Shown in pieces: positions 53,970 through 63,865 of a stretch of 64,000 nt of DNA (positions within the stretch are counted from its first letter, which is position 1; the number at the start of each line of letters is the position of its first letter). The DNA is from Dendrolimus kikuchii. Its lineage: Eukaryota > Arthropoda > Insecta > Lepidoptera > Lasiocampidae. A program made the position numbers and the translations under genes. Location: contig CM034392.1 of NCBI GenBank assembly GCA_019925095.2, positions 27,413,887 to 27,477,886 of the forward strand. The letters are read 5' to 3'. The notes under the pieces were generated by a model. It was not told the origin of the DNA. It worked only from the letters and a program-made list of their open reading frames with translations, and did no database searches.

Positions 53970-54682
53970 TAACAAAGGTTATGGTGTTTGAAAGAGAAGA
54001 AACCAGAACGAATGCAAGGATAATGGTCGATGATGTTATGCTAGAGCAAGTGAATGAGTTTGTATATCTTGGATGTGCTTTTAGCAGGGATTTAAGGTAC
54101 ACCGCTGATATAGAAAGAAGAGTGAATTTGGGAAATAGTGTGAATGGAGCGTTAGGTAAACTTCCAGGCGCTAAGAACCTCAGCCAGAAGGCCCAGCTCG
54201 CCATACACAACGCGGTGCTGGTACCTACGCTCACGTATGGATGCGAGAGTTGGGTATGGAAGAGAAAGCATGAAAGTAGAGTAAACGCGGTCGAGATGCG
54301 AGCACTGCGCAAAATCTGCGTAGTGACGCTTGCGGACCGCGTTCGTAATACCGAAGTAAGAAAGAGAGTTGGTCTGAAAGAGAGTGTCGGGGTGAAGGTA
54401 AGGAAAGGAATGCTCCGGTGGTTCGGGCATGTGGAAAGAATGCATGATGAAAGAATGACTAAACAGATATACAATGCAAAAGTGGATGGATGCAGAAGTC
54501 GTAGAAGGCCACGTCACACCTTCCATGATCAAATTGATCGTGTACTAGCAGAAGGTGATGTCAGGAGCCTTAAGAACAGACGAGCTTGCATGACAAGAGT
54601 TATGAATGTCAAAGAGGCAAGTGAGGTGCGTAAGAATAAGCCTAAATGAACTGGAACTGGCGTGAAGTTATGTATGTATGTA
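53970..54682 (+). pseudogene. LINE-A, near-longest copy, 222-codon open frame
   Basis: The frame 53981-54649 encodes MVFEREETRTNARIMVDDVM, VYLGCAFSRDLRYTADIERR, ALRKICVVTLADRVRNTEVR and GMLRWFGHVERMHDERMTKQ. The last 33 bp or so of coding sequence (the ALCCSC/VVRAYPARELA region) are deleted, then the (TATG)n tail follows. No endonuclease or RT catalytic core is present, so it makes no active enzyme. Confidence 0.93.
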
Positions 54683-54821
54683 TAATTAATATGGTGCATG
54701 TTTTGTTATTGATAAATAGAAGGGTGTAAGAAGAAGAGTGTCTTTGTTATTTAAAAAAAGAAACTGATGAACCGATTTTGATGAAATTATTGAAGCTGAA
54801 GCACTTCAATAATTAATAGTA

Positions 54822-54914
54822 GTAGTTTCTTGCGCCGTTTTTTTCTCTTCAAGCTGTACATGTTGCGAAGAGGTGGTAAACTAGAATAGGCTCCCATAGA
54901 GTAAATAATAACCT
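54822..54914 (+). mobile_element. PLE 3' fragment
   Basis: GTTTCTTGCGCCGTTTTTTT and GGCTCCCATAGAGTAAATAA match 5263-5350. It is cut at element Y. Confidence 0.75.
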
Positions 54915-55290
54915 TATGGTTATGTACTTGTCTAATTTGAAAACCTGTCCGTAAAGCTTCAAGCTAAAATTTTGTTGTGATTTGTTTTTCCACTTGTCCG
55001 TTGAAGTTTCACTTCTACTATATGTCCCAGCACACATTTAGATTTTTCGCAGCTTTACTGCAAATTATGAGTTGGTTAGGTTAGGTAGATTTTAATTAAT
55101 GCATTTTATATTTAAACATATTTTATTTTATCAAACAAAAAAACTGAATTCGATCCGGAACCAAAAAACGCATCCATAGTCTACTCTAAAACTATGCCGC
55201 CTCACCACGTCTAGTCTAAATTTATGCCGCTCCTCCACGCGGCCGTAACGCTTTTTCGTGACAGAAAAATCTTAAGACACCCCGTCTGTA
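54915..55290 (-). repeat. Element Y, reversed
   Basis: GTACTTGTCTAATTTGAAAA through CACTTGTCCGTTGAAGTTTC to CCGTAACGCTTTTTCGTGAC, the reverse of 9331-9660. The fold-back right arm is lost at the left end. Confidence 0.75.
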
Positions 55291-55306
55291 AAGAAGTTTT
55301 ACTTCA

Positions 55307-55540
55307 ATTTTTTTTATTGCAGGAGTTCAGCAGACAAGCAGACGGCCCACTTGATGGAAAGCGGTTACCATCGTCTATGGACATATGCAACACCAAAGGT
55401 GCTACTAATGCGCTGCTGCTCTCTTAAGGGTCACTGGAACCTGGTCACTAATGCCAGAACACAACTCAAGGTTGTTATGGCGACATACTCTAGACCAGGG
55501 GTGGTAGCCATCCAGTCGGGCAAATGCCCTACCACCTGGC
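55307..55540 (-). mobile_element. SINE-B, truncated at the hairpin base
   Basis: Tail at 55307; stops at ACCACCTGGC (55540), then AAATCTC. Confidence 0.9.
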
Positions 55541-55823
55541 AAATCTCAATTAAACAAGTTCAAAAATATGCAGTAGTTAATGCTATTATGCTGCAACTGC
55601 TTTAACAGACAGTTGTTTATTAGCAAGTTATAATGCTTTCAAGCTATTGAACTGAGATGATTACCGCTGTAATGCAGACGTTGCGGTCTTAAGCAGGTTC
55701 AAGTTCGTGTAGGGTCGCATTGACAGCGAGTAAAACAATCTTATTAAAAGCGATGAATTTTGCATCTAACTAAGTATATACTAGATATTTTTTTATTTCC
55801 AAAACAGAGCAATATCATATTAA

Positions 55824-56051
55824 TCTTATAAAGCTGAAGAGTTTGTGTGTTTGAACGCGCTAATCTCAGGAACTACTGGTCTGATTTGAAAAATTCTTTC
55901 AGTGTTGGATAGCCCATTTATCGAGGAAGACTATAGGCTATATATCATCACGCTAACACCAATAGGAGCGGAGCACCAATGAAGAATGTTTCAAAATCGG
56001 GGGGGGTTTTGAAAACAAATTCCACGCGAACGACGTCGCGGGCACAGCTAG
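55824..56051 (+). mobile_element. Helitron (Hel-D), first of a tandem pair
   Basis: TCTTATAAAGCTGAAGAG to GGGCACAGCTAG (56051). Confidence 0.88.
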
Positions 56052-56282
56052 TACTAATATATAAAGCTGAAAAGTTTGTTTGTTTGAACGCGCTAATCTC
56101 AGGAACTACTGGTCTGATTTGAAAAATTCTTTCATTGTTGGATAGCCCATTTATCGAGGAAGACTATAGGCTATATAGCATCACGCTAAGATCAATAGAA
56201 GCGGAGCACAAATGAAGAATGTTTCAAAATCGGGGGGTTTTGAAAACAAATTTCACGGGAACGACGTCGCAGGCACAGCTAG
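56052..56282 (+). mobile_element. Helitron (Hel-D), second of a tandem pair
   Basis: TACTAATATATAAAGCTGAA starts with no spacer after the first CTAG; ends GGCACAGCTAG (56282). Confidence 0.88.
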
Positions 56283-56565
56283 TTAATGTATAATTTTAAT
56301 AAAAACTCACATATAACCACTTTAACATTATCTAATATCTTTATAGAAAGTTGAAATTGCTTCTGAAGTATTTGGAAATTCGTAAAATTGTCTATGAAAT
56401 TTAATTAACAAACAAAAGCTTACAAACTTTATAATTATGCTCATAGTTACATTTCTATTAAAATTTTTGTCTGTCTGGATGTTCCGGCTACTTTTTCTTA
56501 GGGTTATTCGAAAAAAAAAACAAATCCGCGTGGAAGAAGTCGCAGGCATATATAGTTCATAGTAT
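56283..56565. other. No gene; possible Hel-D 3' remnant at 56510-56555
   Basis: CCGCGTGGAAGAAGTCGCAGG resembles the Hel-D 3' hairpin without a CTAG. Confidence 0.35.
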
Positions 56566-56868
56566 TGTTACGAGTCGCGGGACTCGAATTAAAATGCCGT
56601 TAGAATTACTATAGAGTTTATTAGAGCTATACAAACACGTATAACACAGGTACAAATATAACCGAACACAACAAGTCCAAACGTAATGCAGAAGGTCGTA
56701 ATTTCATAAAAACGCGCAGACTGTCACTAAAAATTTCCCGATTGTAGTACACACGTCTTGCTTCGCTTGTGGTTATCGCTCGACTGCCTTGTCCCTCCAT
56801 CGGACCATTGCTTAATACTGCATAGTTGCGACAGGCAGGTGTGCGCATTTCTTTGGCGGTATGTAACA
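56566..56868 (+). mobile_element. Solo LTR (LTR-C), internally deleted, 303 bp
   Basis: TGTTACGAG to GGTATGTAACA; flanks GTAT and ATAT (3 of 4 alike). The middle 200 bp of the family are missing after about 56820. Confidence 0.8.
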
Positions 56869-57093
56869 ATATTTTTCTTTCATTTTATTGTCTTTGTCTT
56901 ACTGAGTATACACTGTTTGCTACAAACAACTCCATAAATTATTGAAAAGTAATTGTGTAACATATTTCTGTATGAAATATATTTAAAAAAAATTGAGTTA
57001 ATCAGTTTCTAGCTAGACGTGTTGCTGCGGAATTTCTCATCTCTTCTTCTCCTAACTTATATGTATGACCTCAAAAAGTGGTCTCTGATGGAA

Positions 57094-57325
57094 CAGGTGG
57101 TAGGGTATTTGCCCGACTGGATGGCTACCACCCCTGGTCTAGAGTATGCCGCCATAATAACCTTGAGTTGTGTTCCGGCATTAGTGACCAGGTTCCAGTC
57201 TCCCTTAAGAGAGCAGCAGCGCATTTGTAGCACCTTTGGTGTTGCAAATGTCCATAGGCGATGGTAACCGCTTTCCATCAAGTGGGCAATCTGCTTGTCT
57301 GTTGGACTCCTGCAATAAAAAAAAA
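57094..57325 (+). mobile_element. SINE-B, truncated at the hairpin base
   Basis: It starts at CAGGTGGTAGGGTATTTGCC (57094) and ends CTGCAATAAAAAAAAAAC. Same breakpoint, within two bases, as the copies at 9917, 39519 and 55307. Confidence 0.9.
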
Positions 57326-57330
57326 ACTTA

Positions 57331-57539
57331 TCTTAATATATATAAATCTCGTGTCACAATGTTTGTCCTCAATGGACTCCTAAACTACTTGACCGATTTT
57401 AATCAAATTTGCACACCGTGTGCAGTTTGATCCGACTTGAAAGATAGGATAGCTAACATTTGTACCCGGTAGGTGGCGCTGGAATCGGGTTCTAAATTTT
57501 ATTAGTTCAGGGCAGAACAACGTCTGCCGGGACAGCTAG
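57331..57539 (+). mobile_element. Helitron (Hel-G), joined to Hel-A
   Basis: TCTTAATATATATAAATCTC to CCGGGACAGCTAG (57539). Confidence 0.88.
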
Positions 57540-57936
57540 TCTATATATATAAATCAATTGCTGTTCGTTAGTCTCGCTCAAACTCGAGAATGACTGGACT
57601 GATTTGGCTAATTTTGGTTTTGAACTATTTCTGGAAGTCCAGGGAAGGTTTAAAAGGTGAGTAAATATGAAAAAAAAATGCTTGGAATATAGTAAAAACA
57701 ACAATTTCGCTTTCCCTTATAAACTAGTACCTGTCAAACATTTGATGTGCGTTCCGTCGTTCAGAAATCAAATTAAATTTAAAAGTGGTTTTTTTCTTTT
57801 TTTTGGTTTTGAATGTCAAACGTTTGATGTTCGTTCCGGTTAAGGTTTAACCACATTTTTTACTAAAGTTAAAACATTCTGCAATTATCATTCAGCTTAT
57901 TTATTTATTGAGTACGAAGTTTGCCAGGTCAGCTAG
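57540..57936 (+). mobile_element. Helitron (Hel-A), directly after Hel-G
   Basis: TCTATATATATAAATCAATT with no spacer, ending CCAGGTCAGCTAG (57936). It retains the ACATTTTTTACT...CTGCAATTATCATTCAGCTT stretch also seen at 1050-1110 but lacks X and Y. Confidence 0.88.
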
Positions 57937-58399
57937 TTTTAAATAAAAACTTTTGAATTTAATTTTCAATTTGAATAACATTCACAGAGACAAAGAAAAA
58001 AGTTCTAGAAGTATCATTTCGTGACATGACACTTTGGCATTTATTTTGACATTAAAGACACACTTCTATACTATAGATAGAAAAAGAGTAAAATTTCACA
58101 ATGTATTTGAATATAGCGCTGATTAATTAATTAATTACTTCTGTAATGTAGTTAACATTATTTATTGAGCATTTCGACATTACATCCATAAACCATGAGA
58201 ATAAAACTAATGTATTCGCGCGTGCGCTGGAGTCGGGACACGCGAACGCCTTGTACGAGTATTGCATCCTATGCACGACTGTCTCTATTTCTATGATGCG
58301 GCACGTGAATCACTTCTTTTTTCACCGCTCCAGGTGGAAGCGGCAAGAGACGCGGCGGGGACGAGGTAAGCGACGACTTACGCACATGCCCGATCCTAA
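57937..58399. other. No recognised feature
   Basis: AT-rich at first, more GC-rich after 58215. No clear frame. Confidence 0.45.
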
Positions 58400-58720
58400 C
58401 GTAATTTCGTCACGTCCGGCTGGGCGTAACTATGTTCTAAATCTCAGCCTTTCCAACACATACAAAGCGCAGGGTCGTCAGGGAGGAGGGGGTTTTTAGT
58501 GGGTATTGGGGTTGCTCGCCCGTGCAGCAACGCTCGGAGTCTTCCACACTATTCTGTGACGTCGATCGCAGACGGAGCGCTGCCAAGAGCATACATACTA
58601 TTGCTGCAGTGTTATCGCCCCCGACCGACGCGTGTTGTTCCCCTAGCAATGACCCAGTTTGTGCGTAAATCGGTTAAGCATTTTCCCTCACCTCAAAACA
58701 AAAAAAAAAAAAAATTTCGT
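58400..58720 (+). pseudogene. LINE K, ORF2 end, 3' UTR and poly(A)
   Basis: RNYVLNLSLSNTYKAQGRQG then GGGF and stop (58497), the same ending as the minus-strand copy at 48038. The 3' UTR differs and ends with a poly(A) run at about 58698-58714. Confidence 0.7.
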
Positions 58721-59068
58721 CACGTTTCACTTGTTATTTATGCAGTAATAATCCTAGAATCCGCTGCAAGTCGTGCCAAACCGTTGAGCTCATTTAGATC
58801 GCGGTGGGGAACCGCCTTCAGCAGCCGTTTCTGACAAGACCCGTCACAGCAACAATGTATGATTAATATCCTATTCGCAAGACACTTCGCAATGTCAGGT
58901 ATTGTTGCTCAAACCGATTTTCAGTCATTCATGGTTATATTTTGTAAGTTATTAAAGTTACCGGTATTACGTAAGCTTGCAACGATACTCTTATGGGAGT
59001 ATTACACAACATACACATGTACACACACTTTCATACACAAACTCACCCATATATCACATATATATTAT
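58721..59068. other. No recognised feature
   Basis: No frame or repeat assigned. Confidence 0.45.
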
Positions 59069-59076
59069 TATATTTA

Positions 59077-59756
59077 ATGGTCGATGATGTAATGCTAGAG
59101 CAAGTGAATGAGTTTGTATATCTTGGATGTGCTTTTAGCAGGGATGGAAGGTACACCGCTGATATAGAAAGAAGAGTGAATTTGGGGAATAGTGTGAATG
59201 GAGCGTTAGGTAAACTTCTAGGCGCTAAGAATCTCAGCCAGAAGGCCCAGCTGGCCATACACAACGCGGTGCTGGTACCTACGCTCACGTATGGATGCGA
59301 GAGTTGGGTATGGAAGAGAGAGCATGAAAGTAGAGTAAACGCGGTCGAGATGCGAGCACTGCGCAAAATCTGCGGAGTGACGTTCGCGGACCGCGTTCGT
59401 AATACCGAAGTAAGAAAGCGAGTTGGTCTGAAAGAGAGTGTCGGGGTGAAGGTAAGGAAAGGAATGCTCCGGTGGTTCGGGAATGTGGAAAGAATGCATG
59501 ATGAAAAAATGACTAAACAGATATACAATGCAAAAGTGGATGGATGCAGAAGTCGTGGAAGGCCACGACACACCTTCCATGATCAAATTGATCATGTACT
59601 AGCAGAAGGTGATGTCAGGAGCCTTAAGAACAGACGAGCTTGCATTACAAGAGTTATGAATGTTAAAGAGGCAAGTGAGGTGTGTAAGAATAAGCCTAAA
59701 TGGCACTCTGTTGTTCGTGCCTACCCCGCAAGGGAACTGGCGTGAAGTTATGTATG
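59077..59756 (+). pseudogene. LINE-A, 680 bp, intact reading frame to the normal stop
   Basis: TATATTTA flanks it (59069-59076, 59757-59764). From MVDDVMLEQVNEFVYLGCAF the frame stays open through ALRKICGVTFADRVRNTEVR, GMLRWFGNVERMHDEKMTKQ and YPARELA (stop 59743-59745). The open frame extends 29 codons upstream into flanking DNA by chance. It is the most complete frame of the family here and probably one of the youngest copies. Confidence 0.95.
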
Positions 59757-59764
59757 TATATTTA

Positions 59765-60290
59765 TTATACATTATTCATATACATAATTACAATTATATA
59801 GTGTATGTAAGTTCATCAATATTAAATATAAGTATATATCGACACGACCCAACCTTATGATCAAATATCGTTGGTCGTAAGGCATCATCGGTCGTGTCGT
59901 ATAAAGGGGGCAACAACCTCTGCTCGCGCATGCGCAGATCAACTGCGCAGGCGCACCAGCGCCGCGAGTGGCTCACCCGTAAAACTTAATACTACAATGA
60001 AGTTGGCAGTTCTTTGCGAGGTGACAGTTGTTAAAACAAAACTCACCCAATATACACTTTGCAACTTTACGCATTTCAAATGTTAACAAGTATTATTTTG
60101 TTATAAATCGTGCAATATTGTAATTAAGATAATACAAGAGCGGTTGGGAACTATTGTTGCCTTTATTGACTGTGCATCAACAAGACGGCTCGCCCACACT
60201 CTTACTAAAAAACAAGACAAAAATACGCCTTTGAGCAACGTCCCGTAACAATCAGACCGTGGTGATGTGATAAAAGCTTAAAGTTCATTT
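59765..60290. other. No gene; possible LTR remnant
   Basis: TATAAAGGGGGCAACAACCT at about 59899 looks like a promoter TATA region, and CCCGTAACA at 60241-60249 like an LTR edge on the opposite strand. No partner end or target duplication was found. Confidence 0.25.
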
Positions 60291-60594
60291 TTTTATTTTT
60301 TATTGCAGGAGTTCAGCATACAGGCAGACGGAAAGCGGTTACCATCGCCTATAGGAATTTGCAACACCAAAGGTACTACAAATGCGCTGCTGCTCTCTTA
60401 AGGGAGACTGGAACCTGGCCACTAATGCCGGAACATAACTCAAGGTTGTTAAGGCGACATACTTTAGATCAGGGGTGGTAGCCATTCAGTCGGGCAAGTG
60501 CCCTACCACCTGGCTGTGTGTTGTTAAGTCGCCTATTACGACAGGCCGCCCGGCCGCAGGAAATTGTATTCTTTCTCCGTTCCTGCACGGATAA
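60291..60594 (-). mobile_element. SINE-B, near full length
   Basis: Tail at 60291; CCTGCACGGATAAAA end. A short deletion removes GGCCCACTTGAT. Confidence 0.9.
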
Positions 60595-60869
60595 AAACTG
60601 GGCGACCATTAGCAAATTATAATTACCCTTCGCTAAAGTATAAAAGTTGGATTTGATATAGTCTTAACGAACTATTAAAGTCTTGGTTTTTTAATTTGTA
60701 TTATATTGTCTAGCAAGTTGAAAGTCAAAAGCTATTCTAATAAACAAGGGTTAGAGGATTGAAAGGAGATTCCCATTTGAACCATAAGTCGGGATTAGGG
60801 ATATTGTTTAAGCACAAATAATTAAGTTAAGTACTTTAATCTCACGCAAAAGCCGCGTATAAACATGAA

Positions 60870-61413
60870 TCTATACTAATATTATAAAGCTGAAGAGTTT
60901 GTTTGTTTAAACGCGCTAATATCAAAAACCACTGGTCCGATTTGAAAAATTCTTTCAGTGTCGAATAGTACATTTATCGAGGAAGGCTATAGGCTAGATT
61001 ATATTTTCAAAAAAATTAGGGATCCTTACTAAAAGTCCAATAATGTAACCCAAGGTGTAAAAAAATGACCTGAAAAAATCCTTACACGGCGTGCGCGGCG
61101 AAAACTGTTGATTATAGAACTAAACGATGTACTACCACTTTGTAGAGCATATAATTGTCTACAAAAAATATTGCGTAACCATATGTCGAACTATTGTAGT
61201 TATCTCACAATAAGTGTTTTCTTTTATTTTTTTAAATAATTAAAATGCCGTCGCTTCAAAAACTCTTTATTTTGTACCTTGGCATTAATTCTTATCAAAA
61301 TAAATTACTCCATATTCAAGACGAATTCAATACCTTTCTAGAACTTTTTGAATTATTCAATTCGGACGTTTCATTCAAAAGATATCGCGATATTTAAAAT
61401 GTAAGTATTAGTG
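60870..61413 (+). mobile_element. Chimeric Helitron: Hel-D start, Hel-E interior
   Basis: TCTATACTAATATTATAAAG, CTGAAGAGTTTGTTTG and CATTTATCGAGGAAGGCTAT are Hel-D. At about 60990 the text becomes Hel-E (ATATTTTCAAAAAAATTAGG, GTAACCCAAGGTGTAAAAAA) to about 61413. The switch falls near TATAGGCTA, present in both families. Confidence 0.8.
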
Positions 61414-61426
61414 TTGTAGCCACAAA

Positions 61427-61641
61427 TATACTAATATTGTTTGTTTAAACGCGCTAATCTCAGGAACTACTGGTCTGTTTTGAAAAATTCTTTCAGTGTT
61501 GGATAGCCCATTTATCGAGGAAGGCTATAGGCTATATATCATCACGCTAAGACCAATAGGAGCGGAGCACCAATGAAGAATGTTTCAAAATCGGATGGTT
61601 CTGAAAGCAAATTCCACGCGGACGACGTCGCGGGCACAGCT
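61427..61641 (+). mobile_element. Helitron (Hel-D), both tips damaged
   Basis: The 5' part lacks ATAAAGCTGAAGAG; the 3' end reads CACAGCTAT instead of CTAG. Confidence 0.82.
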
Positions 61642-61840
61642 ATTTCCATTATAAGTGGTAGTATTGCGTCGCTTTTATTAATCCCAATGGCGTACTTTTT
61701 CGGACCAACTAAATTAAAAATTAAATTACTGTACTGGAGAAATATTTGATTTAAAAACCGTATTAAAAGACAGTACCCCTTTTGGGTCCACTCTAAAACT
61801 GGATGAACCTTCTAAAATCTTATATTTATGTTATGGTCTT

Positions 61841-62105
61841 TTTTTTGGATGAGTTCAGCAGACAGCGCATTGGTAACACCAAAGGTGTTACAAATGCGCT
61901 GTTGCTCTCTTAAGGGAGACTGGAACCTGGTCACTAATGCCGGAACACAACTCAAGGTTATTATGGCGACATACTTAAGACCAGGGGTGGTAGCCATCCA
62001 GTCGGTCAAATGCCCTACCACCTGGCTGTGGGTTGTTAAGTCGCCTCTTAGGACAGGCCGCCCGGCCGCAGGAAATTGTATTCTTTCTCCGTTCCTGCAC
62101 GGATA
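61841..62105 (-). mobile_element. SINE-B, 3' part deleted internally
   Basis: GAGTTCAGCAGACAG is joined directly to CGCATTGGTAACACC. The sense 5' end CCTGCACGGATA is intact. Confidence 0.88.
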
Positions 62106-62454
62106 TGTGATTATAGAAGTATAGTCTTTGACGTTAATTATTCTGATCACTGGTACTTAATGATATTCATGACATGTTTTCAATAGACGTACTCTCGTGT
62201 ACCAACTTTTCGATGTAATAGACTTGGGGCTGAGTTCGTCAGCTGAAATTATTTCTCTGTTTACTCGCCACTGAATAGCTTCGAGAAGGCAATTTTACGA
62301 CGAATGTAATCAATTTTTATAATGGAAAAACGTGATTTATTCTAGTATTGGAAATATACAAACAAGATATTGGTTAAACAGATTTTTAAGATTTCACTAT
62401 TTCTGATTAACCCAACTCCGTAGTTTATACTTCAAACTCAATCAATGAACTCAC
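62106..62454. other. No recognised feature
   Basis: AT-rich. Confidence 0.5.
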
Positions 62455-63220
62455 GGTCAATTTGGTAATTTTGGTTATATTGGTCAGTTTGATCATTTTG
62501 GTCATTTTGATTGTTTTGTTCATTTGGATCATTTTAGTCAGTTTGGTAAATTTGATGAATTTGGTAATTTTGGTAAATTTGGACAATTTGGTCATTTTGA
62601 TTTAATCGGCAGACCAACACACACACTGTATATCCCCAAATTAAGCAAGTTACGCTTGTGTTATGGGTAATATACAACGGACCACTCTGGGGCCGATCCC
62701 AGAAACCTAGACTAAATAACGAAGAAAATACGTTTCCGAAATTTACCATACCAGGAATCGAACCCGGAGCCTCTGCGTTGCAGTGAGGTAAGCCAGTAAA
62801 GGCTTAGCCCGCTCACCCACAGAGGCCGTCAATTATTTTGTTCATTTGGATCATTTTGGTAAATTTGGTAATTTTAGTGAATTTGGTCATTTCGATCAGT
62901 TTGGTCAATTTTGGTCAATTTGGTCATTTTGGTTATTTTGTTCATTTGGATCATTTTGGTAAATTTGGTAATTTTAGTGAATTTGGTCATTGTGATCAGT
63001 TTGGTCAATTTTGGTCAATTTAGCCATTTTGGTTATTTTGATCATTTGGATCATTTTGGTCAATTTGGTAATTTTAGTGAATTTGGTCATTGTGATCAGT
63101 TTGGTCAATTTTGGTCAATTTGGTTATTTTGTTCATTTGGATAATTTTGGTAATTTTAGTGAATTTGGTCATTTCGATCAGTTTGGTCAATTTTGGTCAA
63201 TTTGGTTATTTGACCATTAT
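62455..63220 (+). repeat. 10-bp minisatellite with 100-bp higher-order unit, split by a SINE
   Basis: Variants of TTTGGTCAAT, about 10 bp long, run throughout. TTCATTTGGATCATTTTGG-like blocks at 62841, 62941 and 63041 are exactly 100 bp apart; the next is 91 bp on. All three forward frames are partly open because the motif has few stops; those frames (Phe/Gly/Leu-rich) are not genes. A short (ATT)n ends the array. Confidence 0.92.
62608..62830 (-). mobile_element. tRNA-derived SINE, copy 2, inside the minisatellite
   Basis: Minus strand A box TGGGTGAGCGGG (62819-62808) and B box GGTTCGATTCC (about 62764-62753). The body matches 53458-53690. Confidence 0.87.
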
Positions 63221-63489
63221 TATTATTATTATAAAAATTTAATATAATGTAACCTGTATTAACGCCTGGTCGTTAAACAAGTTTTGGCCCGCGAAGTTTG
63301 ACCCGCGGTGCAGCCGCAGGATAAACTCTAGTTTAAAAACCACAAAGAAGCGTTCAAACTTCTATATTTCTCTGAATAAGACCGTTAATGTCTAACTAAT
63401 ACGCACAGTCGCGGTATGAAAAGGTTCGTCACCATAAAGTCGAGTTTGCTCACACGACTACATAATCAGTACTACCAACATTTTAATAA
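63221..63489. other. No gene; Helitron-like GC patch
   Basis: ACCCGCGGTGCAGCCGCAGG near 63300 resembles a Helitron 3' hairpin; no CTAG defined (CTAG occurs at 63327 in ACTCTAGTTT, plausible as an end). Confidence 0.3.
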
Positions 63490-63775
63490 ATGTTTTATCC
63501 TGTACTTCTTATAAAATTACTCTAAAATGAACAATAGTTGTAGGATATTGATAATTTTTGAGTAGTAATTATGTGTTTTGTGAGAAATGTGAACTGTAAA
63601 GTCAAATGGGGCCTTTTGAGTTGTCACAAGAACTCCGTTGAATGGCACTAGCTGATAACCTACAGTTCAGCTGTGCTACACATAGGTTTAAGAAAATGAA
63701 GAAACTACATTGAATCTAAGATCTGGCTTAAAGGCCTAGCTGCCAAGTCATAAACATAAATAAAATAAAATGACA
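63490..63775 (+). repeat. Element X, sense orientation, outside Hel-A
   Basis: It runs from AAAATTACTCTAAAATGAAC to GCTGCCAAGTCATAAACATAAATAAAATAAAATG, an A-rich 3' end. A second short copy of its end (AGCTGCCAAGCCATAAAATT) sits at 63846-63865. Confidence 0.65.
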
Positions 63776-63865
63776 GCGCGCTTTCGCACGCATTCCTCAT
63801 TTTACCACAATAATTAGCAAAATATAATTTCATCTCTCTTTAAGCTAGCTGCCAAGCCATAAAAT

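Noticed and set aside
58993..59745. A 250-codon intact gene
   Set aside because: The N-terminal 29 codons lie outside the LINE-A target duplication, in flanking DNA. The remainder is a 5'-truncated LINE.
62838..63247. Overlapping Phe/Gly/Leu-rich reading frames as a repetitive or silk-like protein
   Set aside because: They arise from the 10-bp repeat read in all three frames, which happens to have few stops. No start context or non-repeat domain.
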